The notes under the pieces: model-generated
Databases searched by the model: none
The model's input: the letters and a program-made list of their open reading frames with translations, nothing else
Told to the model about the DNA's origin: nothing
Source of the DNA: Marinomonas pontica
Lineage (GTDB): Bacteria; Pseudomonadota; Gammaproteobacteria; Pseudomonadales; Marinomonadaceae
Reading direction: 5' to 3'
Length of the DNA: 64,000 nucleotides
Assembly (NCBI RefSeq): GCF_026191375.1
Contig: NZ_JAODTL010000051.1
Coordinates: 23,812-87,811 of the forward strand
Shown: piece by piece, positions 48,108 through 56,842 of the stretch
How positions within the stretch are numbered: the stretch's first letter is position 1
Layout: each line of letters opens with the position of its first letter
Program-made: the position numbers and the translations under genes

Positions 48108-49541
48108 GATACGGCCTATTTCAAAAAAGTCTTGTTCTAGAGTATGGGTTAATTTGCCCACTTTGGTAAAGGTTTCTTGATATTCTTCTTGGCATTTAGA
48201 GTCGGCGACTAAACCGCCTCCAGCCCAACAATGCAGCTTGCCATGGTCCGCCACTAAGGTGCGAATGGTGATGCTGGAGTCCATTTGGCCATTGGCACTG
48301 AAGTAGGCAATGGAGCCGCAATACGCTGAGCGTTCGTGTGGCTCTAGCTCATCGATGATTTCCATGGAACGAATTTTCGGGGCACCTGTAATGGAGCCAC
48401 CGGGAAAGCTTTGATGAAAAACTCGAATGGCTTGATCGGCTCGATCAATGCGCCCCTCAACTGTGAGAACCAGATGATGCACGTTGGCGTAGCTTTCTAA
48501 GGCGAAAATTTTAGGCACCTTGATACTGCCCGTTAAACAAGTACGACCCAAATCATTGCGCAGTAAGTCGACGATCATGAGATTTTCTGCTCGGTCTTTT
48601 TCCGAGGCCAATAGCCAATCAGCATTGGCTTTGTCCTCTTCCGGTGTGCGGCCGCGCGCTACCGTGCCTTTGATTGGTTTGGATTCCACTCGGCCTTGAT
48701 CGCACAGCAAAAAACGTTCTGGAGAATGGCTCAGCAAGCTTTGCTCTGGCGACAGTTGCAGGTACGCCGAAAACGGCGTTGGGCAGACGTTTCTTAAAGC
48801 GAGGTACGCGGTGAAGGTGTCGCCTTGGTATGTGCTAGAGAAACGCTGCGCTAAATTCACTTGATAACAATCACCCGCTTGAATGTAAGCTTGCACAGAG
48901 GCAAATTTTTGCGCGTAGTCGGCTTCTGTCATATTTGATGTAAAGGGCGTGTTTAATGCGAAGCTATGAGCGTGGTGGAGTTCGTGTTTTACCAATACAT
49001 CATCACACGCGCTGGTGAAGCGGTTGATTAAGTCGGCCACTTCTGTTTGGTCGCACCAAGGGGAAATAATTAGCTGAGTGGTTTTGGTTTGATGGGCTGT
49101 GACCACCGCCCATGAGTACAAGCCAAGATTGAGCGTTTCTAAGTCAATGTCGTGGTTGACGGTGTCAGGAAGTTGTTCGACAAAATGACCACTTTCGTAC
49201 CCGTAATACCCCAATAATCCGCCGATAAATGGCAAGTCTTTTGGGGCAGATTGCGCCCAAGGTTCTTGGCAAATTAGACTCATGAGTTCGTTTAGCAAGG
49301 TCATTGGATTGTGTGTGTCGCTCAATTCATAACGTGGTTTGCTGTACCAGGTTATGGGCTGGCCGCTGTGTTTAGGATGAATACGAGCCAGTGGGTTGGC
49401 GACTAAAATGTCGAAGTTGGTATCAGGGAAATGCTCATGATTGCTGTCGAGTAAAGCGGGATAAGGTAAGTCGCGTACCGCAGAAAAGAAGGACAGTAAT
49501 GATGTCTGATAAGGGAGATTAACCTGTTTGATTTCTGACAT
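47457..49541 (-). CDS. pabB: Aminodeoxychorismate synthase component I, read in frame into NudL
   Basis: The first about 470 residues are PabB, which with PabA makes 4-amino-4-deoxychorismate for folate. Chorismate-binding motifs include AYLQLSPEQSLLSHSPERF, KPIKGTVARGRTPEED, ENLMIVDLLRNDLGRT, SFPGGSITGAPKIRSMEII and AGGGLVADSKCQEEYQET. The ORF then runs without a stop into a NUDIX protein. The junction holds six A on the plus strand (48123-48128). One fewer would end PabB as LEQDFLK-stop at 48116, eleven bases before the nudL ATG, giving 474 residues. The fusion is therefore suspect. Confidence 0.88.
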   Translation of the reverse strand: MSEIKQVNLPYQTSLLSFFSAVRDLPYPALLDSNHEHFPDTNFDILVANPLARIHPKHSGQPITWYSKPRYELSDTHNPMTLLNELMSLICQEPWAQSAPKDLPFIGGLLGYYGYESGHFVEQLPDTVNHDIDLETLNLGLYSWAVVTAHQTKTTQLIISPWCDQTEVADLINRFTSACDDVLVKHELHHAHSFALNTPFTSNMTEADYAQKFASVQAYIQAGDCYQVNLAQRFSSTYQGDTFTAYLALRNVCPTPFSAYLQLSPEQSLLSHSPERFLLCDQGRVESKPIKGTVARGRTPEEDKANADWLLASEKDRAENLMIVDLLRNDLGRTCLTGSIKVPKIFALESYANVHHLVLTVEGRIDRADQAIRVFHQSFPGGSITGAPKIRSMEIIDELEPHERSAYCGSIAYFSANGQMDSSITIRTLVADHGKLHCWAGGGLVADSKCQEEYQETFTKVGKLTHTLEQDFFEIGRIMSDIEQFLNAPPIDLSLDDIRAALDKEPYAQQIHNPDEEMFPSGYDLHYRSAAVLIPIWREPENGELYVLLTQRALHMRNHPGQIAFPGGKHDPDDASIQYTALRETLEEVGLSPDCFDLLGELGEYCTVSGYCIKPIVAEMTRRSELSLCEDEVKSVHWVPLRHLLTPQNYRFRKKKLDTISRGYFEINYEEIRIWGVTAGILYGLYQTLAKHIR

Positions 49542-49701
49542 TTATTCCAATACCTAGTAATATGATCGCTTTCCTCGGCGGTGCTTTTGGCGCCATCGTG
49601 AAAAGGTGTAAATATGCATTCTTGCGAAGAGCAAGCATTGTATTCTTTTAATAAGGGTCCTCACAGGTTAATTACAAAGTGTCTGACGTTTTTTTCTTTC
49701 T

Positions 49702-50550
49702 TTGCCCAATGCGCGTGTTGCCTATCGTTTGTATGAAAATCCCAACGCACAAACCGATCGTGTTTGTATTTTGTTGCACGGTGCGGGGGTGGCAGGGGAG
49801 ATCACTTTTGCTCCTATGATGCCGTATTTTACGCAATGGCGTTGGATGCTTGTGCCAGATTTAAAAGGCATGGGGGACTCGTTTCATCATCATGGGGAAG
49901 AAGGCGCCGTATCGATTGACGAATTGACCAGCGAAGTGGAAGCATTGCTGGCTCATGTCAAATGGGACGATTTTGACTTGGTCGCCTATTCGCTTGGTGG
50001 GCTGGTGGCGTTGAATTTGAATCATCAGCGTAGCCTGCAAGGCAAAAAACCAGTAAGAATGGCTTTATTAGAGCCAGCATCGTTAGATCGTGAAGACTTG
50101 TCCACCCTGATGGATGTTCGCCAAAAGTATCGTAATGCGTCTAAATTGATCCGTGACACGGGAGATGTGGAACTGGGTGTGGCGTGTTTTATGGACGGTG
50201 TGTCGCCAAACCGTCGCAAACACCCTGTGGCAGAAGCCACCACGCAGTCTCGTCTTGCTCATCGACCGTTTGGGTTTGCTTATGCGTTGGATGCGGTGAC
50301 GGATCATGTTGCTCTGATGGCGAACGAACCACATCGTCGTCAGGCTATGATTGATGCGTCCGAACAGGTGTTTTTGTTTTCGGGAGAATTAAGTCATGAT
50401 GCTCTAAAGCAACATTATGACTTGTTGAGTGTTCAGAACCCAGCTTGGCAGCATAAAACCATGAGCGCCTGCGACCATTCGCTGCCGTTTCAAAAGCCCA
50501 GACAAATTGCCAATCATATAAATCAGTGGTTTATAGAGGGTTCCAGTTAA
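49702..50550 (+). CDS. Alpha/beta hydrolase
   Basis: A 282-residue alpha/beta-hydrolase: HGAGVAGEITFAPM (oxyanion region), VAYSLGGLVALNLN (nucleophile elbow with Ser) and CDHSLPFQKP (catalytic His). The frame opens only at TTG 49702 without a ribosome site. Upstream lies GTG at 49679; adding one T to the T7 run beside it would give MSDVFFLSLPNARVAYR, so the true start may be hidden by a base-count error. The substrate is unknown. Confidence 0.75.
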   Translation: MPNARVAYRLYENPNAQTDRVCILLHGAGVAGEITFAPMMPYFTQWRWMLVPDLKGMGDSFHHHGEEGAVSIDELTSEVEALLAHVKWDDFDLVAYSLGGLVALNLNHQRSLQGKKPVRMALLEPASLDREDLSTLMDVRQKYRNASKLIRDTGDVELGVACFMDGVSPNRRKHPVAEATTQSRLAHRPFGFAYALDAVTDHVALMANEPHRRQAMIDASEQVFLFSGELSHDALKQHYDLLSVQNPAWQHKTMSACDHSLPFQKPRQIANHINQWFIEGSS

Positions 50551-50654
50551 GTAGCCTGTTTGAATTATGTCGTGCGTTCGAATTAAGTCATACTGTAAAA
50601 AATAACGAGTGGGCAAGGATGCCCATTTTCAACAAAGCAACAAGGAGGTTGTCA

Positions 50655-51188
50655 ATGAACCGTCTTCACGGTTTTTCATTACTGGAGTTGATGTGCGTGC
50701 TCGTCATTTTGAGCATCTTAGCGCACGTCGGTTCGATGCAGTTTCTTAGTGTGAGTCAATCCGGTCAAGACAAGCAAACGCTCAAAAACGAGATGAAGCG
50801 CTTGGGTGAGGCGTTAACTCAAGCGCGACAGCTGGCGGTGATCAGCGGCCAGGCCAGTTTTTTGTGCGGTGGTGTGACGTGTGATGGCGTTTGGTCTTCA
50901 GGGTTTTCACTTTATCAAACGGAGCCTGTTACCCCGAATTTGCTAGAAGACGACAGGGTAAAAAAGTGGTTTCGCCAGATGGCTTTTGATAAAGCATTAA
51001 GGGTTTCATGGCGTGGCTTTCCTGCGAAAAAACAGCAAATAGAATTTCACTCTAACGGCTTATCCAGTTATCAAAATGGCACCTTTGAGCTTTGTCTGGG
51101 TGACTGGCAGGCGGATTTAATTTTGAATCAAAGCGGCCGTTTTTATCTGACTGACCCCAAAGCCATAGATGAAGGAGCGTGCGAATGA
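50655..51188 (+). CDS. GspH/FimT-like minor pseudopilin
   Basis: A type IV pilin-like protein of 177 residues. The prepilin cleavage motif is HGFSLLELMCVLVILSIL, with Glu at position 5 of the mature chain. The body (GEALTQARQLAVISGQ, IEFHSNGLSS, LNQSGRF) resembles GspH/FimT. Start ATG 50655 has AAGGAGG upstream; the frame extends further, but this start fits prepilins. It is the first of four overlapping genes resembling the ppdA-ppdB-ygdB-ppdC cluster of E. coli. Confidence 0.85.
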   Translation: MNRLHGFSLLELMCVLVILSILAHVGSMQFLSVSQSGQDKQTLKNEMKRLGEALTQARQLAVISGQASFLCGGVTCDGVWSSGFSLYQTEPVTPNLLEDDRVKKWFRQMAFDKALRVSWRGFPAKKQQIEFHSNGLSSYQNGTFELCLGDWQADLILNQSGRFYLTDPKAIDEGACE

Positions 51189-51559
51189 CGTTCTTGCATA
51201 GATTGTCTATTCATTCTAAATCCCGACAAAGCGGGTGGATTCTGCTGGAAGTGATGTTGTGTTTGGTATTGTTTGCCGTGGTATTGCGAGTGTCTCAGCA
51301 GCAAACCCAAGGACAATGGCAGTCTGTTCAACGGGCAGAAGAACGGCGCAAGAGTTATGACAACACATTAAAGCAAGCCGCGATGACGCAATTGGTTGGC
51401 TCGGTCTCTTGGCTAGAGGAGACACCAGCGTCCGTTAAAATTGACTACCCAGATTGCCTGCAATGCACGGGGAGCCAATTGCAACACTGGTTTTATGCAA
51501 CCCTGCATTTTCTTCCAGATTCGACGGCTTTCGCACTTGCAGAAGAGGATGGCCAATGA
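51185..51559 (+). CDS. Minor pseudopilin (PilV-like)
   Basis: A 124-residue prepilin-like protein: basic leader, then RQSGWILLEVMLCLVLFAVVL with Glu after the cleavage-site Gly region, then a short soluble domain with a Cys pair (DCLQCTG). Its ATG overlaps the stop of the preceding gene and its stop overlaps the start of the next (ATGA at both ends), so the four genes are translationally coupled. Confidence 0.78.
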   Translation: MTFLHRLSIHSKSRQSGWILLEVMLCLVLFAVVLRVSQQQTQGQWQSVQRAEERRKSYDNTLKQAAMTQLVGSVSWLEETPASVKIDYPDCLQCTGSQLQHWFYATLHFLPDSTAFALAEEDGQ

Positions 51560-52437
51560 AACGGATTCGTGAATTACAGGGCAGTTTGTTGGTCGAGTTG
51601 CTGGTGGTGTGTGCTTTAATTGCTCTGTTTCTTCCTTTGTTGGTAACGGCATTTGCCCAGATGCAAGAGCGACACCTTTTAGCGCAAACACATCAAGATC
51701 AACGCGCCATTAAGGCGGCAATTGATGCGCATTTTCAGGCGCAGTGGGCGCGTTTGAGACCGGCGAGTTGTCGTATTGATGCAACGCTATTAGTGATGAT
51801 TGGTTCAGGGACGTCCGCACCATCACGCTTGGCGGCTCGCGATGTCGATGAAACATCAGACTGGTTAATGGGAGTGGATTATGGCTTGTGTAGAGGAACG
51901 ACAACCGTTCGAGAAAACCCTCTTGATGTCACTCTGGATTGCCATTGGAACGCGGGTGATAACGTTAGCTTTGCGTCATGCGAATCGAATGTAAAGGGGC
52001 AAGTATTTAGTACGTCCGCCAGAAAAAGTGTGATCAAACTGGAAAACGATCTGGTCATTGGTCAGTCTGGCATTATTGAAAGCGAAGACGGCTTTTACTG
52101 GTACTTGTCAGAAGGAATGCAAGGTAGGAAAGCACTTTGGCGGACCCCTGACGTGAGCGGTACGTCATTGGAGTTGTGGAATGGTATTGAGCGATTGTCG
52201 TTTTTCCCGCTATTGGACAACAGTGGTAATGGCATGGTTGATACGCTGGACACTCAATATGGCGCGTTTCCAGTGACGCAATTACGAGGCTTGTGGGTCG
52301 AGTACTTGTATCGAATGGACGATTGCAAGCTCGAAACGAGTACGTTGATTGAACAAGAGTATCGTTCCATGAGAGGGGATATATGGCGCTATTCCTCGCC
52401 TTGTCAGGGCGTCGGTAATCATATTGTTGTGTTGTAA
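51556..52437 (+). CDS. PilW/PpdB-like minor pseudopilin
   Basis: A 293-residue prepilin-like protein with leader QGSLLVELLVVCALIALFLPLL and a soluble domain with several Cys (RPASCRID, YGLCRG, DCHWNAG, ASCES, DDCKLE, SSPCQG). The late segment LWNGIERLSFFPLLDNSGNG is typical of PilW/ComGF-like minor pilins. Translationally coupled to the gene before. Confidence 0.8.
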   Translation: MKRIRELQGSLLVELLVVCALIALFLPLLVTAFAQMQERHLLAQTHQDQRAIKAAIDAHFQAQWARLRPASCRIDATLLVMIGSGTSAPSRLAARDVDETSDWLMGVDYGLCRGTTTVRENPLDVTLDCHWNAGDNVSFASCESNVKGQVFSTSARKSVIKLENDLVIGQSGIIESEDGFYWYLSEGMQGRKALWRTPDVSGTSLELWNGIERLSFFPLLDNSGNGMVDTLDTQYGAFPVTQLRGLWVEYLYRMDDCKLETSTLIEQEYRSMRGDIWRYSSPCQGVGNHIVVL

Positions 52438-52473
52438 AGTCAGTAGCGGTTTTGAAAGGGAGGTCGATGAAGA

Positions 52474-52949
52474 ATGGCATTGTCTGTGAGGAATCAAGGT
52501 AGAGTGCGGCGAAGAAGGCAACAGCAGGGTTGGATTTCATTGCCTATTATTGCATTGCTTATTGCGCTGTCGAGCTTGTCTATGCAGTTTCCAAGAAAAG
52601 CAATTGGCGTCTTATCTGTGGCAGGGGCACGTAGCGGAGGTAACCGAGGAGCAAAGCCTATGGGCGGATTTTCAAAAAGCCTTGGTTTTGTCTCCCAGTT
52701 TTGCATTATCCGTGCTTAGCGAATGTATTGGGTTTTGCGATTTGCAAGTCATCTCTCAGAGCAGACTTGGCAAAGTGGTGACGCATCTTTGCGTTATCGT
52801 TGGGAACGTTATGAGTCGTTGCCAGATGAAGATGAGAGTTCGGCCACTTTTTATCGACTCTGCGCCACACAAAACCAGCAACAGTATCGCTGCTGGTGGT
52901 GGCAAGAAAATCGTTTGCTTTCGAACGGCTGGTCAGTGCTTCTGATTAA
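52474..52949 (+). CDS. Minor pseudopilin, frame-broken (PilX/YgdB-like)
   Basis: Begins with a prepilin-like hydrophobic segment (QQQGWISLPIIALLIALSSLS). The coding signal then moves to another frame after MQF: removing one C of a CC pair near 52590 gives MQFQEKQLASYLWQGHVAEV and onwards to LSECIGF. It moves again near 52725-52770 to reach QSGDASLRYRWERYESLPDEDE and CWWWQENRLLSNGW. The true end is uncertain; stops in other frames lie at 52943-52949, and the open frame runs to 53142 antisense to the next gene. It is the fourth gene of the pseudopilin operon. Confidence 0.55.
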
Positions 52950-53193
52950 AGGCTTTCAAATGTTCAGCACTGCAAAATGGACGCGCTTCTTGGTCATGAA
53001 TGGCATGGGAGCGCGGTGTAAAGGTTTGGCATTCTTCACAGCGAACCATATTTTCCTGATTCTCGTGTTGCTTAGTCGAATCCTGTTTTTTGGCTTCCGC
53101 TGGCGACTGACTGCGTTTAAACGCGATAAATTGGCGGTATAACCACCATCCAATAAAGAAAATAGCAACAAAAACGATCAAACGTACGATCAT
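52933..53193 (-). CDS. PP0621 family protein
   Basis: An 86-residue protein with an N-terminal membrane span (LIVFVAIFFIGWWLYRQFI) and a C-terminal zinc-finger-like part with MVRCEECQTFTPRSHAI and FCSAEHLKAF. This matches the PP0621 family of unknown function, often found near pilin-like or two-component genes. It is convergent with the pseudopilin operon. Confidence 0.8.
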   Translation of the reverse strand: MIVRLIVFVAIFFIGWWLYRQFIAFKRSQSPAEAKKQDSTKQHENQENMVRCEECQTFTPRSHAIHDQEARPFCSAEHLKAFNQKH

Positions 53194-53266
53194 ACACTTT
53201 ACCTAGCTTGGGTTATTCCAGACAATAACGGGCATATTCTAACAGAGTTCATGAGATAGCAACTGT

Positions 53267-54904
53267 ATGACATTACGAATTGCAATGGCACAGCTGGATA
53301 TGCTGGTCGGTGACATCACTAAAAACACCCAATCCGTTATAGATGCGGCGAATCAAGCCCGCGATCACGAACGTGCCGATGTGGTGGTTTTTCCTGAGTT
53401 GACCTTAACGGGCTACCCACCAGAAGACTTATTGTTGCGCGCCAGTTTAGACCCACGTATTGAATCTGCATTGGCGAAGATATTAGCCGAAGTTCGTGAC
53501 ATTTATGTTGTGGTGGGATACCCGCGACGTATTGATGGCGAATTATTTAACTGCGCGGGTGTGATTTATCAAGGTCAATTGCTGGTGGAATACGCTAAGC
53601 AAAAGCTGCCGAATTTCCTTGTATTTGATGATAAACGTTACTTTAGCGAAGGCCGTGAAGCGGGACTTGTCGACATTAAAGGGGTCAAAGTCGGCCTCAG
53701 TATCTGCGAAGACATTTGGCATCCAGAGCCTATCGCACAAGCCAAAGCGGCGGGCGCTGAACTGATTCTTAACTTGAATGCTTCGCCGTATCACATTGAA
53801 AAAATGGGCGAGCGTGAAGCCTTGCTTCACCAGCGTGCGACCGAAGTGACTTTGCCAATTGTCTATGTGAACTACATGGGCGCGCAGGACGAATTGGTGT
53901 ACGAAGGTGGCTCTTTTGTGGTGAACGCCAAAGGCGAGAAAATCATGCAAACGCCTTGGTTTGAAGCGGGTTTGTATTGCATTGATATGATCGTTGATGA
54001 CAGCCAGCCTAACAAGGTCGAGCCTGTCGCTGGCGCGATTGCTCCTGCCTTGGGTGTGGAAGCCAGCGTGTACCAAGCTATGGTGCTTGGCTTGCGTGAC
54101 TACATTACTAAGAACCGATTTAAAGGGATTGTGCTGGGTTTGAGCGGTGGTATTGATTCTGCTTTGTCTTTGGCGGTGGCCGTCGATGCCATCGGTGCTG
54201 ATCGTGTACAGGCAGTAATGATGCCTTACACCTACACCTCGTCCATTAGCTTGCACGACGCCGAAGAAGAGGCCAACTTGTTAGGCGTGAAATACAGCGT
54301 TTTACCCATTGAATCCATGGTGTCTGCTTTTACCGACGTGTTAGCCCCAGAATTCGAAGGCTACGGCAAAGACACCACAGAAGAAAACCTACAAGCGCGT
54401 ACTCGTGGCGTGACCCTAATGGCGATTTCTAACAAGAAAGGCTACATGGTGCTCACCACAGGCAACAAGAGTGAAATGGCGGTGGGTTATGCCACATTGT
54501 ATGGCGACATGGTTGGTGGTTATTCCGTGTTAAAAGACGTCTTCAAAACCTTGGTCTTCAAACTTTGCCGTTACCGCAATACCTTGGGTTACGTTATTCC
54601 TGAACGCGTCATCACACGACCGCCTTCTGCTGAATTGGCGCCAGATCAAAAAGACGAAGACTCCTTGCCAAGCTACGATGTGCTCGACGAAATTTTACGC
54701 ATGTACATCGAAGAAGACCAAAGCGCAGACGCTATTTTGGCGACCAATAAATTCGACCGAGATACCGTGTATCGCGTACTTCGTCTGGTTGACGTAAATG
54801 AATACAAACGTCGTCAATCGCCAACGGGTGTGCGTATTACAGCGCGCGGCTTTGGGCGTGATCGCCGTTATCCGATTACTAATGGTTGGCATATTGGTGA
54901 GTAA
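53267..54904 (+). CDS. nadE: Glutamine-dependent NAD+ synthase
   Basis: Amidates nicotinate adenine dinucleotide to NAD+. The 545 residues hold an N-terminal nitrilase-type glutaminase domain (VVFPELTLTGYPPEDLLLR with Glu, KQKLPNFLVFDDKRYF with Lys, SICEDIWHPE with the nucleophile Cys). The C-terminal synthase domain has GLSGGIDSALSLAVAVD, LTTGNKSEMAVGY and RPPSAELAPDQKDEDSLP. The stop overlaps the GTG start of the FAD oxidoreductase gene. Confidence 0.95.
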   Translation: MTLRIAMAQLDMLVGDITKNTQSVIDAANQARDHERADVVVFPELTLTGYPPEDLLLRASLDPRIESALAKILAEVRDIYVVVGYPRRIDGELFNCAGVIYQGQLLVEYAKQKLPNFLVFDDKRYFSEGREAGLVDIKGVKVGLSICEDIWHPEPIAQAKAAGAELILNLNASPYHIEKMGEREALLHQRATEVTLPIVYVNYMGAQDELVYEGGSFVVNAKGEKIMQTPWFEAGLYCIDMIVDDSQPNKVEPVAGAIAPALGVEASVYQAMVLGLRDYITKNRFKGIVLGLSGGIDSALSLAVAVDAIGADRVQAVMMPYTYTSSISLHDAEEEANLLGVKYSVLPIESMVSAFTDVLAPEFEGYGKDTTEENLQARTRGVTLMAISNKKGYMVLTTGNKSEMAVGYATLYGDMVGGYSVLKDVFKTLVFKLCRYRNTLGYVIPERVITRPPSAELAPDQKDEDSLPSYDVLDEILRMYIEEDQSADAILATNKFDRDTVYRVLRLVDVNEYKRRQSPTGVRITARGFGRDRRYPITNGWHIGE

Positions 54905-56333
54905 TTCGTACTGGGCAGCGTGCCCTGATTGCAAAGGGCGGGGTAAAAAAAGCCGCCGGTTGCGCAAAAAAGTGCGATTGAATTACCAAAAAGCGTTGGA
55001 CGCGTTTGAACAATCAAACGGCGATGGTGAGGCTCCTGACCGCCCCAAAGGGCATCTTGAGTCGTGTTCGCATTGTGCTGGGTCTGGGTTGGTTTCCAGC
55101 GCTTCATTTCCTGTTGCTAACACAGACAATTACCCTCATGTCGCGATTATTGGTGGCGGCATAGGTGGCGTTGCCTTGGCGGTGGCGTGCTTGCATAGAG
55201 GGATTCCTTTCACATTATACGAACGCGACAGCAGCTTTAATGAGCGCTCCCAAGGTTATGGTCTAACCCTGCAACAGGCGAGTAAGGCAATTGAAGGCTT
55301 GGGGATTTTTGTCTTAAAAGAAGGTGTTATTTCCACTCGTCATCTTGTTCACACCACACAAGGTAAAGTGGTTGCTGAATGGGGCATGAGGAAATGGTTG
55401 GCTTCGGCAGAATCCGGTGCAGCAAAGCGAACCAACGTGCACATTGCTCGTCAGGCGTTACGATCTGTCCTGCTAGAGCAGCTCGGCGATCAGGACCTTG
55501 TTCAATGGAATCATCAGTTAATCGACTTTACAGAGTCGGAGGATGGTGCGGTGGATCTGACGTTCCAAGTTGGCCATGATCGAAAACACGCGAAGGCCGA
55601 TCTGGTGGTGGGTGCCGATGGCATTCGTAGCGCAGTGCGCAAGCAATTGATTGGTGAACAGAACACCCCGTTACGCTATTTGGGTTGCATTGTTATCTTA
55701 GGCATTTGCCCATTGAATGATCTCGACGGTATGGAAAGTGATTTATTGGATTCCGCTACGGTATTTCAGACCGCGAACGGCAATGAGCGAATCTACATTA
55801 TGCCGTACACCGCAGATTCTGTGATGTGGCAGTTGAGCTTTCCCATGTCAGAAGATGAGGCCAAGCAACTAAACGCCCAAGGGCCACAAGCCCTTAAAGA
55901 AGAAGCGTGTCGCAGAACTCAATGGCATGATCCCATTCCTCAAATAATGACCGCGACTCATGCATCCATGGTGTCAGGTTATCCTGTGTACGATAGAGCA
56001 TTGCTAACACCGGCGGATTTTAACCTGGCTGGCAAAGCCACCTTGATTGGCGATGCGGCACATCCAATGAGCCCATTCAAAGGGCAGGGCGCGAATCAGG
56101 CCTTATTAGACGCATTAGCCTTGGCCAGAGAGATCACTAAAGGTTGCTGGTCTTCGTCCGGTTGGCGTGAAAAGGGCATTCGTCACAGTGTATTAGCCGC
56201 CTATGAAGCGGATATGCTGGAACGCAGCGCGGTCAAGGTAAAAGACTCCGCCGCTGCTGCCGAATTTTTGCATTCAGAAATGGTATTGCATGAAAGTGAC
56301 GAACCGCGAGGGCGGTATCTTAAGAAAGACTAG
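54897..56333 (+). CDS. FAD-dependent monooxygenase with N-terminal zinc-ribbon domain
   Basis: About 478 residues. The first 65 hold two Cys pairs like those of DnaJ zinc centres (CPDCKGRG and CSHCAGSG) separated by a basic, helical stretch. After it comes a class-A flavin monooxygenase: VAIIGGGIGGVALAVACLHRG (dinucleotide fold), VVGADGIRSAVRKQLIG (the DG motif) and TLIGDAAHPMSPFKGQGANQALLDA (the GD motif). The GTG start at 54897 overlaps the nadE stop, so the two are coupled. The substrate is unknown; UbiH-like or salicylate-hydroxylase-like chemistry is possible. Confidence 0.85.
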   Translation: MSNSYWAACPDCKGRGKKSRRLRKKVRLNYQKALDAFEQSNGDGEAPDRPKGHLESCSHCAGSGLVSSASFPVANTDNYPHVAIIGGGIGGVALAVACLHRGIPFTLYERDSSFNERSQGYGLTLQQASKAIEGLGIFVLKEGVISTRHLVHTTQGKVVAEWGMRKWLASAESGAAKRTNVHIARQALRSVLLEQLGDQDLVQWNHQLIDFTESEDGAVDLTFQVGHDRKHAKADLVVGADGIRSAVRKQLIGEQNTPLRYLGCIVILGICPLNDLDGMESDLLDSATVFQTANGNERIYIMPYTADSVMWQLSFPMSEDEAKQLNAQGPQALKEEACRRTQWHDPIPQIMTATHASMVSGYPVYDRALLTPADFNLAGKATLIGDAAHPMSPFKGQGANQALLDALALAREITKGCWSSSGWREKGIRHSVLAAYEADMLERSAVKVKDSAAAAEFLHSEMVLHESDEPRGRYLKKD

Positions 56334-56842
56334 AGTCTCTAACTCAGCAAAAGCTAAGCGGGGTTGAGTTTCTTCCCCTTTCTTCAAGGGATTAGAATGG
56401 GGTTATTTTTTTGGGCTTCATAGTGAGCCACCAAAGAACGTAGGTCTGATGAGACGAGGCACGAGGCGTGATCTGACGCTGAAAGCGAAGCTTTCACATG
56501 TAGGTCGCGCCTTTAGGCCGACAATCAGCTGATTATGACTGTATATACAGTCTATTTTTGAAATAAACGCATTTTTGCGAGTTTAGCCATTTCAAATAAA
56601 CTTGTTGTGCGCGTTTTGTACTGGTAGAAAGTAAAAAAGTTTCCTAATATCAATGAATAAGGATCTACCGTGTGCTCTTTTTTAGGAAATAACGCGCAGT
56701 GGATAAATGAAAAAACACGCATGCTCGTTTTTCCGGTTTTGATTTTTGCTAGCATCTCTATTAATGGCTTTAAAGTCAGAGGCTTACAAGGATATTAAGA
56801 AGGTTTTAAATATGTTTAAACATGCGTGCGGACTATTAAGAT
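56334..56842. other. Non-coding region left of the cassette array
   Basis: About 510 bases without a convincing gene. In order: a diverged copy of the CTTCCCC/GGGG palindrome (56366-56402); one arm of a 57-bp inverted repeat (56440-56496); a REP-like element (56498-56524); a perfect 16-bp palindrome GACTGTATATACAGTC (56537-56552); and an attC-like site ending at 56849. A minus-strand 67-codon frame at 56552-56755 has no proper ribosome site, and I do not support it. No integrase is encoded here. Confidence 0.6.
56440..56496 (+). repeat. 57-bp inverted repeat, left copy
   Basis: Begins GTAGGTCTGATGAGACGAGG and ends GCGAAGCTTTCA. The reverse complement occurs at 63372-63428 with one mismatch in 57 bases; similarity continues for about 15 bases on either side. 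The two copies enclose the cassette array. Confidence 0.85.

Noticed and set aside
53543..54256. 237-codon minus-strand frame inside nadE
   Set aside because: Antisense shadow of a highly conserved gene; the composition is His/Gln/Arg-rich and no domain is recognisable.
56537..56552. LexA (SOS) box
   Set aside because: CTGT and ACAG are separated by 4 bases; the gammaproteobacterial box needs 8.
56552..56755. Minus-strand 67-codon frame left of the array as a possible integrase remnant
   Set aside because: It has no tyrosine-recombinase motifs, no proper ribosome site and no family resemblance.
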